From Sulfuritalea sp. (lineage in GTDB: Bacteria; Pseudomonadota; Gammaproteobacteria; Burkholderiales; Rhodocyclaceae), in the NCBI GenBank assembly GCA_023700805.1, contig JAMPYF010000001.1:265253-329252 (forward strand): 64,000 nucleotides of DNA, written 5' to 3'. Made by a program: the position numbers and the translations under genes. Positions 15,036-25,479 of this stretch are shown here, piece by piece (position 1 is the first letter of the stretch; each line of letters begins with the position of its first letter). Below the pieces are notes generated by a model. It saw only the letters and a program-made list of their open reading frames with translations. It was not told where the DNA came from and searched no databases.

Positions 15036-15418
15036 CCCGGTCCGGCAACCGCCGGAGTTCAGACGGGGCAAGTTGGCGACTCCGATTGGATGCCCGCCAT
15101 GGTGAAGAACCTCGAGCGGCGACTTCCGGGCGCGGGCACCAGTTCGGCCAAGGTGCGGGTAACTGGTCATTTGGACAACGGCGGTCTGGCAGATGGTGGC
15201 TTTCGGGAACCCACCTCAGAGGCAGCCCACGGCCATGAGCCGCTGCTCAAGAATGCTCCTCAAAGAGGACGTTGGCGCCCGGTCCGTATGATTGATGATT
15301 GATATGGAGACCGAGATCGGATAATCTCCCCGTCATTCAATACCTTAATGGCATTTCCATCGTGCCTGTGTTATTAGCGATAATCCAGAGTTTCTGCGCC
15401 TAAATATTGGTTGAACTC
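15036..15418. other. Intergenic region, no gene seen
   Basis: About 380 bases without a supported gene. A weak hairpin occurs at 15041-15056 after the hydrolase. From about 15290 the composition becomes clearly more AT-rich and stays so through the next gene. Confidence 0.5.
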
Positions 15419-16015
15419 ATGCTCACTGACAAGCAGCTCAACGATGCGAATGCCTACGGTGAATGGCTGCGTCTTGCTGTACACGAAAAGAGCTTGCCTG
15501 CGAACAACCGAGTACGGGCGGCGGGTTCATGTCTTGGCATTGCACAAGATCATCATCACGCGATCATCGTGCTCCTTGACGCAAGACTTTATGCGTCTTG
15601 TTTTGCGCTTCTGCGAGTTGCTTTTGAGGCATACGTTCGCGGTGAGTGGCTTGCCTTGTGCGCGACAGATACTCAAGTTCAAAAATTCTGGAAAGGTTGG
15701 GAGCCACCGAAGATCGACAAACTGCTGGACGCGCTAGCGCAAAAGGACGCGTTCCAAGTGGGACGACTTTCTCTAATCAAGAAGCGCAACTGGAAGGCGC
15801 TTTGTGGATATACCCATACCGGCGGCATCCATGTCCAGCGTTGGAACACTTCTGACGGAATCCAAGCAAATTACTCTGTAGCAGAGCTCCTGGAGGTACT
15901 TCGGTTTGCCGACGTCATTGCCACACTCGCTGTGCTCGGCGTTCTATCCTTGGCGGATGACGCCGCAACCTCGGAGAAACTGTTGGAGCGGTTCAAGGCA
16001 AGGATGGAGGCATGA
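15419..16015 (+). CDS. Hypothetical protein, DUF6988-like
   Basis: 198 residues from the ATG at 15419 (an in-frame TTG lies 12 bases upstream). The protein is mostly helical, with GIAQDHHHAIIVLL, ALLRVAFEAYVRGEWLAL and ALCGYTHTGGIHVQRWN. It resembles the DUF6988/DUF5677-like proteins that often sit in accessory regions, but I am not certain. Base composition (near 50 percent GC) and codon use differ sharply from the flanking genes, which indicates recent acquisition. No neighbour suggests a function. Confidence 0.6.
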   Translation: MLTDKQLNDANAYGEWLRLAVHEKSLPANNRVRAAGSCLGIAQDHHHAIIVLLDARLYASCFALLRVAFEAYVRGEWLALCATDTQVQKFWKGWEPPKIDKLLDALAQKDAFQVGRLSLIKKRNWKALCGYTHTGGIHVQRWNTSDGIQANYSVAELLEVLRFADVIATLAVLGVLSLADDAATSEKLLERFKARMEA

Positions 16016-16231
16016 GTTCTGGCCCCACATTTCTGAGCGACTGCTTTGCTGGACTGGCTAAGTCCGTTAAGGGCACGGAGAGTGAATAGCACTTTTCGAT
16101 AAGCTGCCGCCCGGATTTGCCACCCCTGCATTTATTGCTGGTGAATTGTTGAACGACAGCAACAATGCGTATTGCCGCCGTACATCAATTCGTAAGTAAG
16201 AACTTCGGGATGCCGAAACAGACTGTCCCCG

Positions 16232-18514
16232 TCAACCGCCCAGAATGGGCAAGCCGGCCTTCTCGCTGAACGCGGGTGTCCGGCGCAGCAATCCCAGCAC
16301 CACCTGCAAGGCCACGGATACGGCGCCGACGATGAACACCACATCGCCGAAAGTTCGCGCCCAGCGCAGTGTTTGCAGCAAGGGCTGCTGCATGAACTCT
16401 TCGCTGCGCGCGTACCAGAGGCCCTGGCTTACGCTGGCGTGAAACTGGATGAAGCCGATCGGCAGCAGGCTGCTGAAGATCATCAGTGCCAGGCCGGCAT
16501 TGAGCCCCCAGAACGCGGTTTTCATCAACCCCTGGTGCAAGCGGTATTGCGGCCGGATATAGCGCAGCACCAGCAGCGTGAAGCCCAGCGCAAGGAAACC
16601 ATAGACCCCGAACAGCGCGGCGTGGGCGTGCACCGGCGTGGTATTCAGACCCTGCAGGTAGAACAGCGCCAGCGGCGGGTTGATCATGAAGCCGAAGACG
16701 CCGGCACCCAGCATGTTCCAGAAGGATACGGCGACAAAGAACAGCAGCGGCCATTTGAGTTCCTCCATCCAGGCTGCCCGCGCCTTGAGCCGCCAGTTTT
16801 CCCAGGCATCGTGGCCCAAGACGATCAGCGGCACCACTTCCAGGGCGCTGAAGCTCGCCCCGACGGCCATCACCGCGGTCGTGGTGCCGGAAAAGTACAG
16901 GTGATGGAAGGTGCCGGGGATGCCGCCGAGCAGGTACAGCGAGGCTGAAGCCAGGCTGGCGGTCGTCGCCATGCGCCGCGATACCAGTCCCAGCGTGGCA
17001 AAGACGAAGGCCAGGGCGGTCGTCGCAAACACTTCGAAGAAGCCTTCGACCCACAAATGCACCACCCACCAGCGCCAGTATTCCATCACCGTCAGGTGGG
17101 TGCGCTCGCCATAGAACAGGCCGGCGCCATAGAACAGACCGATCGCCACCACGGACGAGGTGAGCAGCGCCAGCAGGTTCTTGTCGCCGCCCGGGCGCTT
17201 CAGGGTCGGCGCGATGCCGCGCAGCATCAGCACCAGCCAGAAGGCGATGCCGGCGAATTTGCCGATCTGCCAGAGGCGGCCGAGATCGAGATATTCGTAA
17301 CCCTGATGGCCGAGCCAGAAATTGAGGTGGGGCGGCATGATCTGCGCTATGGCAAAGTAGTTGCCGATGAAGGAACCGGCCACCACCACGATCAGGGCCC
17401 AGAACAGGATGTCCACGCCAAGCTTCTGGTAGCGCGGGTCCTTGCCGCCATTGATCAGCGGCGCGAGGAACAGACCCGCGGCGAGGAATCCCGTGGCAAT
17501 CCAGAACAATGCCGCCTGGATGTGCCAGGTGCGCACCAGCGCATAGGGAAACCACTGCGAGAGATCCACGCCGTAGAACTTCTGGCCTTCAACCGTGTAG
17601 TGCGCGGCGAAGCCGCCGATCATGACCTGGAACACGAACAGCGCCACGATCAGGAATAGGTACTTGCCCAGCGAGCGCTGCGACGGCGTCAGCGCGAAGC
17701 TGCGCAGCGGATCCTGCGCAGCCGCGGCCGGCAGCGGCTCGTCGTGGCGGCGCAGGAAGGCCCAGGCCCACACCAGCAGGCCGACACCGGCCAGCAGCAC
17801 CACGATGCTGGCGATCGACCAGACGATGTTTTCGGTACTCGGCTGGTTGCCGATCAGCGGTTCATGCGGCCAGTTGTTGGTGTAGGTGACCTGCTGGCCC
17901 GGACGCTCGGTGGCGGCCGCCCAGGCGGTCCAGAAGAAGAAGTGGGTCAGCTTCACCCGGCGCTCCGCGCTGGGCAGGGTGTTCTCCTTCATCGCATAGT
18001 GCTCGCGGCTCTTCTGCAGTTCGGGCGCGTCGGAGAACAGGCGCTGGTAGTAGTCGGCGGTTTGCGTCATGGCTTGCGCGCGTCGCGCAGAGACCCTCAG
18101 CACGTCGCTGGCCGGGTGCACCCGGTTGCCCCGGTATTCGAGTTTCAGTTCTTCCCGCAGTTCGGCCTGCGCTGAGGCGCCCAGCGCCGCATACGGCTTG
18201 CCGTAGCCAAGTTGTGCCGCGAGGTCGAGCCAGGCGCTCAGTTCCCGGTGCAGCCAGTCGGCGGTCCAGTCCGGGGCCTGGTAGGCGCCGTGGCCCCAGA
18301 TCGAGCCCAGTTGCATGCCGCCGACCGATTGCCACGCCGTCTGACCGTCGAGGATATCGTCACGGGTGAACATCACCGCGCCGTCGCCAGCGACCACCTG
18401 CCCCGGTATGGGCGGCGCCTGCCGATAGACCTCGGTGCCGTAGTAGCCGAGCAGCGAGAAGGTGAGCGCCAGAACGGCGATCAGGATGAACCAGAGTTTG
18501 CGGTAGGAGCCCAT
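16232..18514 (-). CDS. norB: Quinol-dependent nitric oxide reductase (qNor)
   Basis: 760 residues, the length of single-subunit qNor enzymes, which reduce two NO to N2O at the inner membrane using quinol. After an N-terminal helix comes the periplasmic cytochrome c-like fold without a heme motif (DDILDGQTAWQSVGGMQLGSIWGHGAYQAPDWTAD seen in parts), then about 12 helices of the heme-copper oxidase core with conserved His in RTWHIQ, VVHLWVEGFFEVF and GTFHHLYF. No norC or norD/Q partners are nearby, which fits the quinol type. It may serve denitrification or NO detoxification. Confidence 0.93.
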   Translation of the reverse strand: MGSYRKLWFILIAVLALTFSLLGYYGTEVYRQAPPIPGQVVAGDGAVMFTRDDILDGQTAWQSVGGMQLGSIWGHGAYQAPDWTADWLHRELSAWLDLAAQLGYGKPYAALGASAQAELREELKLEYRGNRVHPASDVLRVSARRAQAMTQTADYYQRLFSDAPELQKSREHYAMKENTLPSAERRVKLTHFFFWTAWAAATERPGQQVTYTNNWPHEPLIGNQPSTENIVWSIASIVVLLAGVGLLVWAWAFLRRHDEPLPAAAAQDPLRSFALTPSQRSLGKYLFLIVALFVFQVMIGGFAAHYTVEGQKFYGVDLSQWFPYALVRTWHIQAALFWIATGFLAAGLFLAPLINGGKDPRYQKLGVDILFWALIVVVAGSFIGNYFAIAQIMPPHLNFWLGHQGYEYLDLGRLWQIGKFAGIAFWLVLMLRGIAPTLKRPGGDKNLLALLTSSVVAIGLFYGAGLFYGERTHLTVMEYWRWWVVHLWVEGFFEVFATTALAFVFATLGLVSRRMATTASLASASLYLLGGIPGTFHHLYFSGTTTAVMAVGASFSALEVVPLIVLGHDAWENWRLKARAAWMEELKWPLLFFVAVSFWNMLGAGVFGFMINPPLALFYLQGLNTTPVHAHAALFGVYGFLALGFTLLVLRYIRPQYRLHQGLMKTAFWGLNAGLALMIFSSLLPIGFIQFHASVSQGLWYARSEEFMQQPLLQTLRWARTFGDVVFIVGAVSVALQVVLGLLRRTPAFSEKAGLPILGG

Positions 18515-18840
18515 GGTGCAGCACTCTCATTGGGTTGCGTTCAAGCGACCCATCGGGGTCTGACGGCTCGGCGCATCACCGTTGGCGACGAGCCTATTCG
18601 CGCGCTGCGACCAATTCCGTGCGCTGGCACGCATTGCCCGGGTAGCCGACAGGAAAGCCATCGCTGCGCGTCATCGCTTAACCCTCAAATGCGCGTCAGC
18701 GCACAGAGATCGGCAATACGTTCGCGTAGCTTGGCCGCGACTCTACGGATTCTGCTGCGTTGCAGTCCTGCGCTGCGGTCAGTTGCGCGATTGCGCTATA
18801 CGCAATCATTGATTCATTGAACCCCACAGGGAAGACCACT
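18515..18840. other. Divergent intergenic region between qNor and the DUF305 gene
   Basis: About 325 bases that must contain both promoters. No FNR/NNR box or clear NsrR or NorR site was found by eye on the qNor side. The side facing the DUF305 gene holds the 19-bp palindrome at 18789-18807. Confidence 0.5.
18789..18807. promoter_or_regulatory. 19-bp palindromic operator candidate
   Basis: GATTGCG-CTATA-CGCAATC is a perfect 7-base inverted repeat with a five-base AT-rich centre that can serve as a -10 element (TATACG). It ends 33 bases before the Met-rich DUF305 gene, the position expected for a repressor or MerR-type site. Confidence 0.5.
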
Positions 18841-19410
18841 ATGAACACCTCACTACTCGTTGCCGCGATGATCGGCTGCACATTGTCAGTACCCGTTGTC
18901 TCTGCCCAGGAAACAAACCTGTCCGCCAGACCGGCGATGAGCATGGACATGGACAAGAAAATGCCCCGGATGCAGGAGAACATGAAAACGATGCAGCAGC
19001 AGATGGATCAGCTCCAGGCTACAAGCGACCCGACGCGACGCGAGAATCTGATGCAGCAGCACATGCAGACCATGCAGGAAAACATGATGACCATGCGCGG
19101 CATGGGCGGCATGATGATGCAGGGCTCGACCGGGCACGGCGCGATGCAGCACGGCGCAGCCGGGTCGGATGCAATGAAGCATTCGATGATGGCCGGAATC
19201 GACAGCATGCAAACCATGCCCATGTCCGGTGAAACCGACAAGGACTTCGCGATGATGATGAAGGCGCATCATCAGCAAGCCCTGGACATGGCGCAGGTGG
19301 AACTCGAGCACGGCAAGTCGCCGGCGATGAAGTCGATGGCACGCAAGATCATTTCCGCGCAGAAGAAAGAGATTGCCCAGCTCGATCAGTGGCTCGGCAA
19401 ACAGAAGTGA
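18841..19410 (+). CDS. Exported Met-rich DUF305 protein
   Basis: 189 residues. The ATG at 18841 opens a signal peptide ending VVSAQE. The centre (about 35-130) is extremely rich in Met, Gln and His, with MQxxM-type spacing, suggestive of soft-metal (Cu/Ag) binding. The C-terminal 55 residues carry the DUF305 pattern DKDFAMMMKAHHQQALDMAQVELEHGKSPAMKSMARKI (in parts), a helical His-containing motif found in metal-resistance loci. It is probably a periplasmic copper-binding protein; this is inferred from composition and family context. Confidence 0.78.
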   Translation: MNTSLLVAAMIGCTLSVPVVSAQETNLSARPAMSMDMDKKMPRMQENMKTMQQQMDQLQATSDPTRRENLMQQHMQTMQENMMTMRGMGGMMMQGSTGHGAMQHGAAGSDAMKHSMMAGIDSMQTMPMSGETDKDFAMMMKAHHQQALDMAQVELEHGKSPAMKSMARKIISAQKKEIAQLDQWLGKQK

Positions 19411-19593
19411 TTTATCGAGCGGTGTGGCACGGCGATGCACCTCTGATGCCAAGGCCAACAACCGCAAAGGTCGACAAGCGCCCCTCCCTCACTCCTTCAC
19501 GCGGCCCCTGACCGCAGCCCTCGGTGGGCCCCGCATGGCCCCCCGGCCGCCGTGGGCGCGAAGCCGTGCTTCGCGACGGCCCCACGCCGTGTC

Positions 19594-19612
19594 GCCAGCG
19601 CCAACTCTTGCC
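19594..19612 (+). repeat. Dispersed repeat, copy 3
   Basis: GCCAGCGCCAACTCTTGCC, preceded by CCGTGTC, upstream of the acyl-CoA synthetase gene. Like copy 1 it is followed by a GCCGCCTT-CCC-CCGCC stretch and then GGCTATATT (19673-19681). Confidence 0.7.
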
Positions 19613-19705
19613 GCTCCTGTCCGGCAAGCAAACGTCTAACCGAAACGCCGCCTTTCCCCCGCCCCCAGAAGGGGCTATATTTCCTGCATAAGCAGTGGGG
19701 GAGGC

Positions 19706-21481
<1,776 letters not shown>

Positions 21482-21587
21482 GCGCCGCCCGCCGGGCCGT
21501 CCCGAGGGCGGCGCAGTCAATATCCCGGAGCCGCGCAGCGGCGAACGACCGTCACCCCCGTCTGCCGGGCGGGGGCTGGGAGGTGGG
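21482..21587 (-). repeat. About 110-bp intergenic element, copy A
   Basis: Read on the minus strand, this gap follows the same plan as 24756-24864: a CCxACC/CCC-rich start, GGGGGTGAC, a GGTCGTTCGC/GCGGTTCGC block, a GCGCC block and the end ACGGCCCGGCGGGCGGCGCT. The two copies are in opposite orientation around the E1/E2 genes. On the plus strand its last bases give GGGAGGTGGG, the ribosome-binding site of the E1 alpha gene. Confidence 0.65.
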
Positions 21588-21592
21588 CAGCC

Positions 21593-22609
21593 ATGACTGA
21601 TCATCGCGCCCCACCGCCGCCCTCCGGCCCCGTGCCCTGGGACAAGGATTTCGCGCTGCGCCTGCTGACCGACATGCTGCGCATCCGCCGCATGGAGGAA
21701 AAGTCGGCCGAGATGTACGGCGCGGGCAAGATCCGCGGCTTCCTCCATCTCTACATCGGCGAGGAGGCGACGGGCGTCGGCGCGCTGCACGCCCTGTCGC
21801 CGGACGACAACATCGTCGCCACCTACCGCGAGCACGGCCACGCGCTGGTGCGCGGCATGGACATGGGCGCGATCATGGCCGAGATGTACGGCAAACGCGA
21901 AGGCTGCGCGCACGGCCGCGGCGGCTCGATGCACCTGTTCGACGCAGCAACGCGATTCTATGGCGGCAATGCCATCGTCGGCGGCGGCCTGCCGCTGGCG
22001 GTCGGCCTGGCGCTGGCGGCGAAGATGCGGCAGGAGCAGCGCGTCACCGCCTGTTTTTTCGGCGACGGCGCGGTGGCCGAAGGCGCCTTCCACGAATCGC
22101 TGAACCTTGCCGCGCTGTGGCGTCTGCCGGTGCTGTTCTGCTGCGAGAACAATCTCTATGGCATGGGCACGGCGATCGAGCGCAGCGAATCGCAGACCGA
22201 CCTCTGCCTCAAGGCGGCCTCCTACGGCATGCCGGCGCTGCGTGCCGACGGCATGGACATCGTCGCGGTGCACGAGACGACGCGGCAGGCGGTGCGCACG
22301 CTGCGCGAAAGCGCGGGGCCGGTGTTCGTCGAATACCAGACCTATCGCTTCCGCGCCCATTCGATGTTCGACGCCGAGCTCTACCGGCAGAAGGCCGAGA
22401 TCGAGGAATGGAAAACCCGCGGCCCGATCCACACCTTCAGCGCGCGACTCAAGGCCGAGGGCAAGCTGACGGAAGAAGAATTCCTCGCGCTCGATGCCGC
22501 GGCCGATGCCGAGGTCGCCGCCGCGGTGGCCTTCGCCGAAGCGGGCAGCTGGGAGCCTGTGGCTGACTTGCTGAAGGATGTCCTTACTCCTGCGGAAGGC
22601 AAGCCATGA
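21593..22609 (+). CDS. acoA: 2-oxoacid/acetoin dehydrogenase E1 component, alpha subunit
   Basis: 338 residues. It shows the TPP-binding pattern of E1 alpha: [33 protein letters not shown], then [22 protein letters not shown] followed by ENN. E1 oxidatively decarboxylates a 2-oxoacid or cleaves acetoin and passes the acyl group to lipoyl-E2. The length and short N-terminus match the AcoA/PdhA group. It overlaps the E1 beta gene by four bases (ATGA). Acetoin against pyruvate or branched-chain substrate cannot be settled; the acyl-CoA ligase in the operon makes acetoin likely. Confidence 0.82.
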   Translation: MTDHRAPPPPSGPVPWDKDFALRLLTDMLRIRRMEEKSAEMYGAGKIRGFLHLYIGEEATGVGALHALSPDDNIVATYREHGHALVRGMDMGAIMAEMYGKREGCAHGRGGSMHLFDAATRFYGGNAIVGGGLPLAVGLALAAKMRQEQRVTACFFGDGAVAEGAFHESLNLAALWRLPVLFCCENNLYGMGTAIERSESQTDLCLKAASYGMPALRADGMDIVAVHETTRQAVRTLRESAGPVFVEYQTYRFRAHSMFDAELYRQKAEIEEWKTRGPIHTFSARLKAEGKLTEEEFLALDAAADAEVAAAVAFAEAGSWEPVADLLKDVLTPAEGKP

Positions 22610-23580
22610 CGCGCACACTGAGCTACCGCGAAGCCATGCGCGAGGCCATGCACGAAGCGCTGGCCAATGACCCGCGCGTGTTCCTGATGGGCGAGGACGT
22701 CGGCCGCTACGGCGGCACCTATGCGTTTTCCAAGGGCTTCCTCGACGAGTTCGGGCCCGAGCGCATCCGCGACACGCCGCTATCGGAACTCGGCTTCGTC
22801 GGCGCCGGCATCGGCGCGGCGCTGGGCGGCATGCGGCCGATCGTCGAGGTGATGACGGTGAATTTCAGCCTGCTGGCGCTGGACCAGATCGTGAATACGG
22901 CGGCCGCCCTGCGCCACATGTCGGGCGGCCAGTTCTCGGTTCCGCTGGTGATCCGCATGACCACCGGCGCCGGGCGCCAGCTGGCGGCCCAGCACTCGCA
23001 CAGCCTGGAAGGCTGGTACGCCCACATTCCCGGCATCAAGGTGCTGGCGCCGGCCACCATCGAGGATGCGCGCGGCATGCTGGCGCCGGCGCTGGCCGAC
23101 CCCGATCCGGTGGTGATCTTCGAGCATGCCGGGCTGTTCAACCTGGAAGGCGAACTGCCCGACGACTGGAGCGCCGACATCAGCTCGGCCAGGGTGCGGC
23201 GCGCGGGCAAGGACGTCGTCATCATCACCCACGGCGGCTCGCTGCCCAAGGCGCTGGCGGCGGCCGAAACGCTGGCCGGCGAAGGCATTGCCGCGGAAGT
23301 GCTGGACCTGCGCGTGCTGCGCCCGCTCGATGGCGCGGGCATCATGGCCGCGGTCGCCAAGTGCCGCCGCGCGGTAGTCGTCGACGAAGGCTGGAAGAGC
23401 GGCAGCCTCGCCGCCGAGGTCGTCGCGCGCATCATGGAAAACGCCTTCTACGAACTCGACGCGCCGGTGGTGCGGGTCTGTTCCGAGGAAGTGCCGATTC
23501 CCTATGCGAAACACCTCGAAGAAGCCGCGCTGCCGCAAGCGGAAAAGATAGTCGCCGCCGTGAAAGGACTTTTCGCATGA
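22606..23580 (+). CDS. acoB: 2-oxoacid/acetoin dehydrogenase E1 component, beta subunit
   Basis: 324 residues, the usual length for E1 beta. Typical features are [31 protein letters not shown] at the start, GARPIVE-like [48 protein letters not shown], and [13 protein letters not shown] in the transketolase C-terminal domain. It pairs with the preceding alpha subunit to form the alpha2beta2 E1. Four-base overlaps at both ends (ATGA) show tight translational coupling with E1 alpha and E2. Confidence 0.85.
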   Translation: MTRTLSYREAMREAMHEALANDPRVFLMGEDVGRYGGTYAFSKGFLDEFGPERIRDTPLSELGFVGAGIGAALGGMRPIVEVMTVNFSLLALDQIVNTAAALRHMSGGQFSVPLVIRMTTGAGRQLAAQHSHSLEGWYAHIPGIKVLAPATIEDARGMLAPALADPDPVVIFEHAGLFNLEGELPDDWSADISSARVRRAGKDVVIITHGGSLPKALAAAETLAGEGIAAEVLDLRVLRPLDGAGIMAAVAKCRRAVVVDEGWKSGSLAAEVVARIMENAFYELDAPVVRVCSEEVPIPYAKHLEEAALPQAEKIVAAVKGLFA

Positions 23581-24752
23581 TCCAATTCAAGCTCCCCGCG
23601 CTGGGTTCCGACATGGACGAGGGCACCCTGCTGGAATGGAAAGTTGGCGTTGGCGACACGGTGAAGAAGGGCCAGGTGGTGGCGATCGTCGACACCTCGA
23701 AGGCGGCCGTGGATATCGAAAGCTGGCAGGAAGGCACGGTGCACCAGTTGATCGCCGAGCCGGGACAGAAGATGCCGGTCGGCACCGTGATGGCGACCCT
23801 GCTCGAAGCCGGCGAGGCGGCTCCGGCAGGAGTTGGCGCTGGCGCTGCGGCGCCCGCCCCGGCGCCCCCAGCCACCCCCGCTGCGGCCCCCGCGCCGCGC
23901 CGCATGATCTCGCCGGCGGCACGCAAGCATGCGGCGGAAAAGGGCATAGACCTCGACCGCGTCACCGGCAGCGGACCGCATGGCGCGGTGACGCTCGACG
24001 ATGTCGAACGCGCCGCGGCAGCCGCCGCGGTCACCGCGGAACCTCCGGCCGCGGCGCCCGGGCCGGGCAAACCGGTCGACCGCACGGCAGACATGCGCAG
24101 GACCATCGCCGCCGCCATGAGCCGCTCCAAGCGCGAGATTCCGCACTACTACGTCGCCGAGGACATCCCGCTGGCGAAGGCGCTGGCCTGGCTGCAGGCG
24201 GCCAACGCCGCGCGGCCCATGGCTGAACGCCTGCTGCCGGCCGCGCTGCTGCTGAAGGCCGTGGCCCTGGGCTTGCAGCGCTATCCCGAGCTCAACGGCT
24301 ACTGGCGCGATGGCGAGTTCCAGGCCGAGCAAGCCATCCATCTCGGCGTGGCGATTTCGCTGCGCCAGGGCGGGCTGATCGCGCCGGCGCTGCTCGATGC
24401 CGGGAGCAAGACGCTGACGCAGCTGATGCAGGAACTGACGGACCTGGTGAAGCGCACCCGCGCCGCGTCGCTGCGCAGTTCGGAAATGAGCCGGGCCACC
24501 GTCACCGTGACCAATCTCGGCGACCAGGGCTCGCAGGCCGTGTTCGGCGTGATCACGCCGCCGCAGGTGGCGCTGGTGGGATTCGGCCGCGTCGCCGAAC
24601 GGCCGTGGGCCGAGGACGGCGGGCTCAAGGTGCTGCCGGTGGTGACGGCCAGCCTCGCCGCCGACCATCGCGTCTCCGACGGCCATCGCGGCGCGCTGTT
24701 CCTGCGCGAACTCAACGACCTGCTGCAAAGACCCGAGGAACTGGAGAAATGA
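23577..24752 (+). CDS. acoC: Dihydrolipoamide acyltransferase (E2)
   Basis: 391 residues. Residues 1-77 form one lipoyl domain with the lipoylated Lys42 in DTSKAAVD. An Ala/Pro-rich linker (80-107) leads to the E3/E1-binding domain ([30 protein letters not shown]). After a second Ala/Pro linker the catalytic domain ends in [16 protein letters not shown] with the active-site His and Asp. It transfers the acyl group from E1 to CoA. Residues 84-89 (AGVGAG) are encoded exactly by an inverted copy of the dispersed 18-base repeat. No E3 gene lies nearby. Confidence 0.85.
   Translation: MIQFKLPALGSDMDEGTLLEWKVGVGDTVKKGQVVAIVDTSKAAVDIESWQEGTVHQLIAEPGQKMPVGTVMATLLEAGEAAPAGVGAGAAAPAPAPPATPAAAPAPRRMISPAARKHAAEKGIDLDRVTGSGPHGAVTLDDVERAAAAAAVTAEPPAAAPGPGKPVDRTADMRRTIAAAMSRSKREIPHYYVAEDIPLAKALAWLQAANAARPMAERLLPAALLLKAVALGLQRYPELNGYWRDGEFQAEQAIHLGVAISLRQGGLIAPALLDAGSKTLTQLMQELTDLVKRTRAASLRSSEMSRATVTVTNLGDQGSQAVFGVITPPQVALVGFGRVAERPWAEDGGLKVLPVVTASLAADHRVSDGHRGALFLRELNDLLQRPEELEK
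23826..23843 (-). repeat. Dispersed repeat, copy 4, inside the E2 linker
   Basis: GCAGGAGTTGGCGCTGGC, the exact reverse complement of the 18-base intergenic copy 2. It is in frame, encodes residues 84-89 of E2 and lies in the flexible Ala/Pro linker. Confidence 0.65.
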
Positions 24753-24755
24753 CGA

Positions 24756-24864
24756 CCTACCCCCCATCCCCCTTCCCCAGAAAGGGGGTGACAGCGGTTC
24801 GCGGCCTGATCGGCCGCTCCATCTTAATGACGGCGCCTCCTTGGGGCGGCCCGGCGGAGGCGCT
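24756..24864 (+). repeat. About 110-bp intergenic element, copy B
   Basis: Counterpart of the element at 21482-21587 in opposite orientation: CCTACCCCCCATCCCCC start, GGGGGTGACAGCGGTTCGC, GGCCTGATCGGCC (an internal palindrome), GACGGCGCC and the end GGGGCGGCCCGGCGGAGGCG. The terminal GGAGG is placed to serve as the ribosome-binding site of the ACP-like gene that starts at 24865. Confidence 0.65.
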
Positions 24865-25116
24865 ATGAACACATCCGAAATCCGCGCCGTGGCGCTGGCC
24901 ACGCTGCTGTCCATTGCGCCCGAGGTCGAGGCCGACGAACTGCGCGGCGACCGCCCGCTGCGCAGCCAGGTGGATCTCGATTCGATGGACTGGCTGAATT
25001 TCCTGCTCGGACTCCACGAGAAACTCAAGGTGGAGATTCCCGAGGCCGACTACGCGCGCCTGGTCACGCTCGACGACGTGGTCGCCTATCTGCAGCGCAA
25101 GCTGGCGGCGCAATGA
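24865..25116 (+). CDS. Acyl carrier protein-like protein
   Basis: 83 residues from the ATG at 24865. The phosphopantetheine site is clear: Ser40 in DLDSMDWLNFLLGLHEKL, followed by KVEIPEADYARLVTLDDVVAYL, the usual ACP helices. An acidic pI is expected. It is not the fabD/G/F-linked housekeeping ACP; it closes the dehydrogenase operon. It may carry an acyl group delivered by the upstream ligase or E2, which would be unusual. Its ribosome-binding site is supplied by repeat copy B. Confidence 0.75.
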   Translation: MNTSEIRAVALATLLSIAPEVEADELRGDRPLRSQVDLDSMDWLNFLLGLHEKLKVEIPEADYARLVTLDDVVAYLQRKLAAQ

Positions 25117-25147
25117 ACCGCAGCCCTGCCTGCCGCCGATGCAAGCG

Positions 25148-25306
25148 CTAGCCGGTAGCCGAGCGCCTGACCGGCGGCCTGGCAGCCAGCCGGGAATACA
25201 CCGCGTCGATGATTTCCGCTTCGCGCGGCGTCAGCGAGAAGAACCCGTAGCGACGCCAGGCGCGAATCGCGGCGCGAAGTTCCCCGAAAGACAATGGTGC
25301 GTTCAT
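25148..25306 (-). CDS. Small hypothetical protein (52 aa)
   Basis: 52 residues on the minus strand starting MNAPLSFGELRAAIRAWRRY. The start is supported by a perfect AGGAGG eight bases upstream. The protein is basic and helical (PREAEIIDAVYSRLAARPPVRR) with no membrane segment or known motif. It lies alone between the ACP gene and the methyltransferase gene, antisense to both. I do not recognise a family; the ribosome-binding site and non-random composition are the evidence. Confidence 0.5.
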   Translation of the reverse strand: MNAPLSFGELRAAIRAWRRYGFFSLTPREAEIIDAVYSRLAARPPVRRSATG

Positions 25307-25479
25307 GGCCTGCCTCCTGCCGCATGCGTGCTGCTGGCTGGCCCGGTGACCGGCCGGCAACGACATCCCGCAGTCTGGCATGGAAAGGCCGATTCCGAAG
25401 CCGCAAGAACCGGCGGAAAAGCGCGCGATATCGGCACCGTCCCCGGCGCCGCGCCGCGGCGCGCCGGCATGGACCGCAG

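Noticed and set aside
18520..18560. TTGAACGCAA upstream of qNor as an FNR/NNR box
   Set aside because: The half sites TTGAT and ATCAA are not present and the spacing is wrong.
18625..18637. TGGCAC-N3-TTGC resembling a sigma-54 promoter upstream of the DUF305 gene
   Set aside because: The distance between the GG and GC elements is 8 bases instead of 10, which abolishes sigma-54 recognition.
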